NCBI GenBank assembly: GCA_900596015.1
Contig: UVIF01000001.1
Span: 886,513-950,512 of the forward strand
From: Pseudomonas viridiflava
GTDB lineage: Bacteria; Pseudomonadota; Gammaproteobacteria; Pseudomonadales; Pseudomonadaceae
Reading direction: 5' to 3'
Length of the DNA stretch: 64,000 nt
Within the stretch, counting starts at the first letter, position 1. Each line of letters starts with the position of its first letter. The notes under the pieces were generated by a model. The model worked only from the letters and a program-made list of their open reading frames with translations, made no database searches and was not told the origin of the DNA. The translations under genes were made by a program, and so were the position numbers. Positions 57,459 to 64,000 of the stretch are shown here, piece by piece.

Positions 57459-59327
57459 TTAAATCCACAACTTCTTGAAGTCCCGACCGCCGTAGATCAG
57501 GTTGACCATTGCGCGGGTCACCATGATGGCCGTGAACATCGAGGTAAAGATCCCGAGGGACATGGTGACGGCGAAGCCCTTGACCGGGCCGGTGCCCATG
57601 GCGAAGAGAATGCCGCCGACCAGCAGCGTCGTCAGGTTGGCGTCGATGATCGCGGTGTAAGCGCGATCGAAACCTTCGTGAATGGCGCGCTGGATGCTCA
57701 TGCCATTGGCGATTTCCTCGCGTATGCGCGAGAAGATCAGCACGTTGGCGTCCACCGCCATACCCATCGTCAGCACGATACCGGCAATGCCCGGCAGCGT
57801 CAGGGTTGCCCCCAGCAACGACATCAGCGCCAGCAGCATGACCATGTTCAAGGCCAGTGCCACGGTGGCGATCACGCCGAAGAAGCGGTAGATGGCGATG
57901 ATGAACAGCGAGACGAACAGCATGCCCCACAGCGATGCATCGACACCCTTGGTGATGTTGTCGGCGCCCAGGCTCGGGCCGATGGTACGTTCTTCGGCGA
58001 AGTACATCGGTGCAGCCAGACCACCGGCACGCAACAGCAGCGCCAATTCCGAGGATTCACCCTGGCCATTGAGGCCGGTGATGCGGAACTGGCTGCCCAG
58101 CGGCGACTGGATGGTCGCCAGGCTGATGATCTTCTTCTCTTCGGTGAAGGTCTGTACCGCAACGTCCTTCTCGACACCATTGACCGTCTGCTTGACGTAG
58201 CGCGTGGTCGGGCGCTGCTCGATGAAGATCACCGCCATGCTGCGGCCAACGTTGCTGCGCGTGGCGCGGCTCATGAGGTCGCCGCCGTGGCCATCGAGCT
58301 TGATGTTCACCTGCGGCTGGCCGTGTTCGTCGAAGCTGGCCTGGGCATCGGTAACCTGGTCACCGGTGATGATCAGGCCACGCTCGACTGCCGCGGGAGC
58401 ACGGTTGCCCTCGCGGAACTCAAAGGTTTCGGTAGTCGCCTTGGAATCATCCGGACCGGCACCGAGACGGAACTCGAGGTTGGCGGTCTTGCCCAGGATA
58501 CGCTTGGCTTCGGCAGTGTCCTGCACGCCCGGCAGCTCGACCACGATGCGGTTGGCACCCTGGCGCTGGACCAGCGGCTCGGCCACACCCAGCTCGTTGA
58601 CCCGGTTACGCACCGTGGTCAGGTTCTGCTTGATGGAGTATTCGCGGATTTCCGCGACCTTGGCCTGGGTCATGGCCAGGCGCAGCACCGACAACTCGCT
58701 GCGCTCGCTGGCAGTCAGGTCGAAATCGGTGAAACTCTTGCGGATAAGGGCTTGTGCCTGGTCGCGGGTAGCGGTGTCGCTGAAGCCCAGCTGAATGGCG
58801 CCATCCTGCTGCGGCAAGCTGCGGTAACGCACGCGCTCCTTGCGCAGCAGCGTCTTGACTTCGCCTTCGTAGACTTTCATGCGGGCGTCGAGCGCCTTGT
58901 CCATGTCGACTTCGAGCAGGAAGTGCACGCCACCGGACAGGTCGAGGCCCAGCTTCATCGGGCTTGCACCCAGGCTGCGCAACCACGGCGGCGTGGTCGG
59001 GGCCAGGTTCAGGGCCACTACGTAGTCATCGCCCAGCGCCTTGCGCACGACATCCTTGGCCGGCAACTGGTCTTCGGCCTTGGTCAGGCGCAGCAGACCG
59101 CCCTTGCCGTTTTCGGCCAGGGTCGCGGATTTGACCTGGATGCCAGCGGCATTGAGTGCCGTGCCGACGCGATCCAGATCGGCCTGATTGACCTGCAGCG
59201 AAGTGCTCGCGCCGCTGACCTGGATGGCCGCGTCATCAGGATAGAGATTAGGTGCGGAATAGATAAAACCGATCGCCAGCACCGCCAGGATCAGTACATA
59301 TTTCCACAGAGGGTATTTGTTCAGCAT
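57459..59327 (-). CDS. secD: Protein translocase subunit SecD
   Basis: A 622-residue partner of SecF. The N-terminal helix precedes a large periplasmic domain (GLDLSGGVHFLLEVDMDKAL), and a six-helix membrane part has TLPGIAGIVLTMGMAVDANV. ATG codons at 59327 and 59330 are adjacent. It follows yajC in the usual order. Confidence 0.96.
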   Translation of the reverse strand: MLNKYPLWKYVLILAVLAIGFIYSAPNLYPDDAAIQVSGASTSLQVNQADLDRVGTALNAAGIQVKSATLAENGKGGLLRLTKAEDQLPAKDVVRKALGDDYVVALNLAPTTPPWLRSLGASPMKLGLDLSGGVHFLLEVDMDKALDARMKVYEGEVKTLLRKERVRYRSLPQQDGAIQLGFSDTATRDQAQALIRKSFTDFDLTASERSELSVLRLAMTQAKVAEIREYSIKQNLTTVRNRVNELGVAEPLVQRQGANRIVVELPGVQDTAEAKRILGKTANLEFRLGAGPDDSKATTETFEFREGNRAPAAVERGLIITGDQVTDAQASFDEHGQPQVNIKLDGHGGDLMSRATRSNVGRSMAVIFIEQRPTTRYVKQTVNGVEKDVAVQTFTEEKKIISLATIQSPLGSQFRITGLNGQGESSELALLLRAGGLAAPMYFAEERTIGPSLGADNITKGVDASLWGMLFVSLFIIAIYRFFGVIATVALALNMVMLLALMSLLGATLTLPGIAGIVLTMGMAVDANVLIFSRIREEIANGMSIQRAIHEGFDRAYTAIIDANLTTLLVGGILFAMGTGPVKGFAVTMSLGIFTSMFTAIMVTRAMVNLIYGGRDFKKLWI

Positions 59328-59389
59328 CACGCCGCCCGTTCAAGACGCGGGGCGCCTTGCGCGCCCCGACATGGGTAAAAGTCTGCAGC

Positions 59390-59725
59390 TTAGATCGCTT
59401 TGAGCGTGCCTTTGGGCAGGGTCGCGGCGATGGCGCCCTTCTGGATTTTCAGCTCGACGGTGTCGGACACTTCGATGACCACGAAGTCGTCGGTGACCTT
59501 GTTGATCTTGCCGGCGATGCCGCCACTGGTGACCACTTCGTCACCTTTCTGCAGGTTGCCCAGCAGGTTTTTCTGTTCCTTGGCACGCTTGGCCTGCGGA
59601 CGCCAGATCATCATGTAGAAGATGACCAGGAAACCGACCAGGAAAATCCACTCGAAGCCAGAGCCGGCAGGGCCAGCAGCCGGTGCAGCGGCGTCCGCGA
59701 AAGCGGCGGGGATCAAAAAGCTCAT
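59390..59725 (-). CDS. yajC: Preprotein translocase subunit YajC
   Basis: A 111-residue single-helix protein of the SecDF-YajC complex. The helix WIFLVGFLVIFYMMIWRPQ precedes a cytoplasmic domain with GDEVVTSGGIAGKINKV. It is between tgt and secD. Confidence 0.96.
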   Translation of the reverse strand: MSFLIPAAFADAAAPAAGPAGSGFEWIFLVGFLVIFYMMIWRPQAKRAKEQKNLLGNLQKGDEVVTSGGIAGKINKVTDDFVVIEVSDTVELKIQKGAIAATLPKGTLKAI

Positions 59726-59776
59726 TCAACGCTCCAGTTACTTAGAAGTTATTGACTTAAAGTCTTTATAAAACGG

Positions 59777-61971
<2,195 letters not shown>

Positions 61972-62038
61972 GATAGGGTTCGGCTGTATAGGGCTGAAAA
62001 TTCTAGCAAAAATCTGCAAAATTGACCATGAAAGCTGA

Positions 62039-62067
62039 TTGACCAGTGGTCGCGCCGTCTCTATACT
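62039..62067 (+). promoter_or_regulatory. tRNA-Leu promoter
   Basis: TTGACC (62039-62044) and TATACT (62062-62067) are separated by exactly 17 bases, 13 bases before the mature tRNA 5' end. Both boxes are strong. Confidence 0.85.
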
Positions 62068-62080
62068 TCGCCGCCTGTAA

Positions 62081-62165
62081 GCCCTGATGGCGGAATTGGT
62101 AGACGCGGCGGATTCAAAATCCGTTTTCGAAAGGAGTGGGAGTTCGAGTCTCCCTCGGGGCACCA
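62081..62165 (+). tRNA. tRNA-Leu (anticodon CAA)
   Basis: An 85-base tRNA with an acceptor stem GCCCTGA pairing with TCGGGGC, encoded CCA end, a long variable arm and T-loop GTTCGAGTC. The anticodon loop TTCAAAA reads CAA, so it decodes UUG. In P. aeruginosa a tRNA-Leu lies at the same place next to queA. Confidence 0.96.
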
Positions 62166-62171
62166 AATCAG

Positions 62172-62201
62172 AAAAAAGACCTTCGCGAAGGTCTTTTTTT
62201 T
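62172..62201 (+). terminator. Terminator of tRNA-Leu
   Basis: AAAAAAGACCTTCGCGAAGG then TCTTTTTTTT is a strong hairpin with a T-run, seven bases after the CCA end. Confidence 0.92.
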
Positions 62202-62405
62202 CGTCTGCGATTTTTCCCCACTCCCCTGTAGGCGCAGCCAGTGGCCGCGAAGGCGCCAGCCCAATCGCTGCCACTTCCGCAGCCATCCGTCGCCCGACAG
62301 GCCCCGCCCCGCGACCACTGTTGCCCCCACCTTCTCTTGAACTGTACCTCCCGCCGCTCGCTCGATGCGCCTACCCTGTGAACTCAATCCACAGGAGCGT
62401 TCGTC

Positions 62406-63029
62406 ATGCCGGATGCAGCCAACCTCTACCTGTTCGTTATCGCCGCGATGCTCCTGTTGGTCGTTCCCGGACCCAACATGGCCTTCGTTACCAGCCACGC
62501 GCTGGCCCACGGTTGGCGGGCCGGGGTAGCGGCGGCGTTGGGGATTTCGCTGGCAGACTTGCTGCTGACGCTGCTGGTCAGCGCCGGCATGGGCGCTGTC
62601 GTCATGAGTTGGGCGCCTGCCTTCGACTTGTTACGGCTGGCCGGTGCGTGCTATCTGTTGTGGCTGGCCTGGCAAGCGCTGACGGCGCCGACTGGCGAAA
62701 GCGCTGCACCCCGCCCCCTGGGTTCGATCCGCAAGATCTTCGTTCGCGCCACGCTCAACAGCTTGCTGAACCCCAAAGGCCTGCTGTTCTTCATGGTGTT
62801 TCTGCCGCAATTCATCACTGTCGGCAACGCCAGTGTGACGGTTCAACTGGTCATGCTGGGTGTGCTGGTTATGCTGATCTCCCTGGTTTTTCACAGTGTG
62901 CTCGCAATGTGCGCCGGAACGCTGCGCGGACGCTTGAACAGCATGCCTCGGCGCTGGGCCAATTATGGCTTCGCGAGCGTGATGACGGCACTGGCAGCAC
63001 GACTTCTGTTTCTTGAGCGGCCGATATGA
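62406..63029 (+). CDS. LysE family translocator
   Basis: A 207-residue membrane exporter with six helices. The N-terminal LLLVVPGPNMAFVTSHALAH motif and NSLLNPKGLLFFMVFLPQF identify the LysE/RhtB family, which exports amino acids such as Lys, Arg, Thr or homoserine lactone. The substrate is not clear. An AGGAGCG lies upstream of the ATG. Confidence 0.9.
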   Translation: MPDAANLYLFVIAAMLLLVVPGPNMAFVTSHALAHGWRAGVAAALGISLADLLLTLLVSAGMGAVVMSWAPAFDLLRLAGACYLLWLAWQALTAPTGESAAPRPLGSIRKIFVRATLNSLLNPKGLLFFMVFLPQFITVGNASVTVQLVMLGVLVMLISLVFHSVLAMCAGTLRGRLNSMPRRWANYGFASVMTALAARLLFLERPI

Positions 63030-63083
63030 TTCTCATCGGTCTACACATGCGGCCACAACGCGAAGGTTGCGGACAAGTCCTTG

Positions 63084-63122
63084 ATAAGTAAATCTATGGA
63101 TATTACTTATAAAAGGCTTATA
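63084..63122. promoter_or_regulatory. Putative operator of the toxin-antitoxin pair
   Basis: Two AT-rich inverted repeats overlap the promoter. One is ATAAGTAA (63084-63091) with TTACTTAT (63103-63110); the other is TATAA (63108-63112) with TTATA (63118-63122). They fit autoregulation by the XRE antitoxin. A TTGATA (63081) could be the -35. Confidence 0.6.
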
Positions 63123-63124
63123 GA

Positions 63125-63385
63125 ATGCCTGTCAATTCGGTTGCGTGGTCTCGTAAAGCAGTGAAACAGCTCATGAAACTTCAGCATCGGCACCAGCAAC
63201 AGGTTCGCGATGCAGCAGGACTTCTCGCCAATATGCCACACGTTACAAATGTGAAAGCTCTGACTTCACATGGTTACGGCTACCGTTTGCGCGTTGGCAA
63301 TTATCGCATCCTGTTCGACTGGGACGGTGCCATCGAGATTGTCAGCATTCAAGAGGTCAAGAAGCGCGATGAACACACCTACTGA
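63125..63385 (+). CDS. RelE/ParE family toxin
   Basis: An 86-residue toxin of the RelE superfamily. It has the compact fold signals VAWSRKAVKQLMKLQHRHQQ, RLRVGNYRILFDW and a basic C-terminus (EVKKRDEHTY) typical of mRNA interferases. The toxin gene precedes the antitoxin, as in higBA-type modules. The AT-rich promoter contrasts with the surroundings, suggesting acquisition. Confidence 0.85.
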   Translation: MPVNSVAWSRKAVKQLMKLQHRHQQQVRDAAGLLANMPHVTNVKALTSHGYGYRLRVGNYRILFDWDGAIEIVSIQEVKKRDEHTY

Positions 63386-63695
63386 AATTCAGGTCATCAA
63401 TGGCCCGGACGGGAAGCCAGCCTTTGTGGTCATTCCCTACGCCCAATACGTAGCGCAACACAACGCGAGCAACGGCCTGATTCCCCACGAAGTCGTGAGT
63501 CGTATGGTTGATGGTGCATCCGCGATCAAAGCGTGGCGTGAGTACCTGGATCTAACCCAGGAGGAAGTTTCTCAACGCCTTGGAATCACCCAATCGGCTT
63601 ATGCTCAGCAGGAAACCTCCGCCAGGCCACGCAAGCTCACTCGTGAGAAGATTGCCGCAGCATTTGGTATCAAGGCCGATCAACTGGCTCTATAG
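63369..63695 (+). CDS. XRE-type antitoxin with N-terminal Phd-like segment
   Basis: A 108-residue antitoxin. The C-terminus is a helix-turn-helix (LDLTQEEVSQRLGITQSAYA); the N-terminus (IQVINGPDGKPAFVVIPYAQ) resembles Phd/YefM-like strands. The ATG at 63369 overlaps the toxin by 17 bases. It should neutralise the toxin and repress the promoter. Confidence 0.85.
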   Translation: MNTPTEIQVINGPDGKPAFVVIPYAQYVAQHNASNGLIPHEVVSRMVDGASAIKAWREYLDLTQEEVSQRLGITQSAYAQQETSARPRKLTREKIAAAFGIKADQLAL

Positions 63696-63742
63696 CTGCC
63701 TGCCCGACTCACCCCCCGCGAACAAGGAGTTCCGCCCTTCAC

Positions 63743-64000
63743 ATGAGCAATGCCTACCGTACATTCTTCGCAACCCCGGGCGTCGTGGCTCTGTTACTGG
63801 CGGGTTCGATGGCCCGGCTTCCACAGACCATGATCGGGCTGGGCCTCATCACCATGCTCGTGCACGAAACCGGGCGTTATTGGGTCGCAGGCGCGGTGGC
63901 GGGTACTTTTACCCTGACCAGCGCCGTACTCGGGCCGATGATTTCAAAGCTGGTCGATCAGCGCGGCCAGCGCAAGGTGCTGGCGCCCGTCGCGGCGTTC
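63743..64000 (+). CDS. MFS transporter, N-terminal part
   Basis: The start of a major facilitator gene, cut by the window end. The 86 visible residues (MSNAYRTFFATPGVVALLLA onward) hold a first helix, a second helix and the loop after it with SKLVDQRGQRKVLAP, the MFS motif A. AAGGAG lies 13 bases upstream of the ATG. The substrate cannot be told from this part. Confidence 0.8.
   Translation, partial: MSNAYRTFFATPGVVALLLAGSMARLPQTMIGLGLITMLVHETGRYWVAGAVAGTFTLTSAVLGPMISKLVDQRGQRKVLAPVAAF

Noticed and set aside
62081..64000. Integrated island using tRNA-Leu as attachment site
   Set aside because: No integrase and no second copy of the tRNA 3' end in the window; only the TA pair hints at gene gain.

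Overview
The window is chromosomal DNA of a Pseudomonas, most likely the P. putida / P. fluorescens side of the genus. The grounds are high GC, the gene content and order (roxSR next to a multi-receptor dpp cluster and opdP; der-bamB-yfgM-hisS-ispG-rodZ-pilF-rlmN-ndk; iscRSUA-hscBA-fdx-iscX; cysE-trmJ-suhB; secF-secD-yajC-tgt-queA-tRNA-Leu), and the many palindromic REP elements typical of this genus. Gene-order comparisons are from memory of P. aeruginosa and P. putida; no search was run.

Layout. 1-2390: end of gatB, a short RlpA-like lipoprotein gene whose 5' end runs into REP elements, and a Ca2+/Na+ antiporter. 2404-6876 (minus): an AroP-type amino-acid permease, an AEC-family carrier, kdgD and its GntR/FCD regulator. 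7019-8835 (minus): RoxR/RoxS redox two-component system. 9005-22217 (plus): a SIMPL-domain protein, then a dipeptide uptake locus with four paralogous receptors, an OprD-type porin and one set of DppBCDF translocator genes. 22311-26568 (plus): xseA, an M23 peptidase, a 25-codon leader ORF and leuA. 26781-45565 (minus): long housekeeping blocks covering omega-amidase and methionine aminotransferase, der to ndk, the isc operon, cysE and trmJ. 45699-46514 (plus): suhB.

46598-55884 is the main accessory region. An ArgE-type deacylase, DUF1028 protein, RidA, flavin monooxygenase, class II aldolase, amino-acid-type binding protein, PhyH-type dioxygenase and a permease-ATPase fusion lie on the minus strand, with a divergent LysR regulator. 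It sits between suhB and the glycine-zipper gene that are neighbours in reference pseudomonads. It looks like a self-contained uptake and oxidation pathway for an unidentified nitrogen compound. Two near-identical T-N11-A palindromes in the divergent promoter region are the predicted LysR operators. This is the best candidate for an undescribed system here.

55869-61971 (minus): glycine-zipper envelope protein, secF, secD, yajC, tgt and queA. 62081-64000 (plus): tRNA-Leu(CAA) with clear promoter and terminator, a LysE exporter, an AT-rich toxin-first RelE/XRE toxin-antitoxin pair with inverted-repeat operators, and the start of an MFS transporter cut by the window end.

Regulatory features that can be read directly are two IscR sites upstream of iscR, an isc terminator whose loop carries the ndk -10 box, a shared half-site upstream of kdgD and its regulator, strong T-less hairpins after each dpp receptor or porin gene, and intrinsic terminators after dppF, leuA, suhB and tRNA-Leu.
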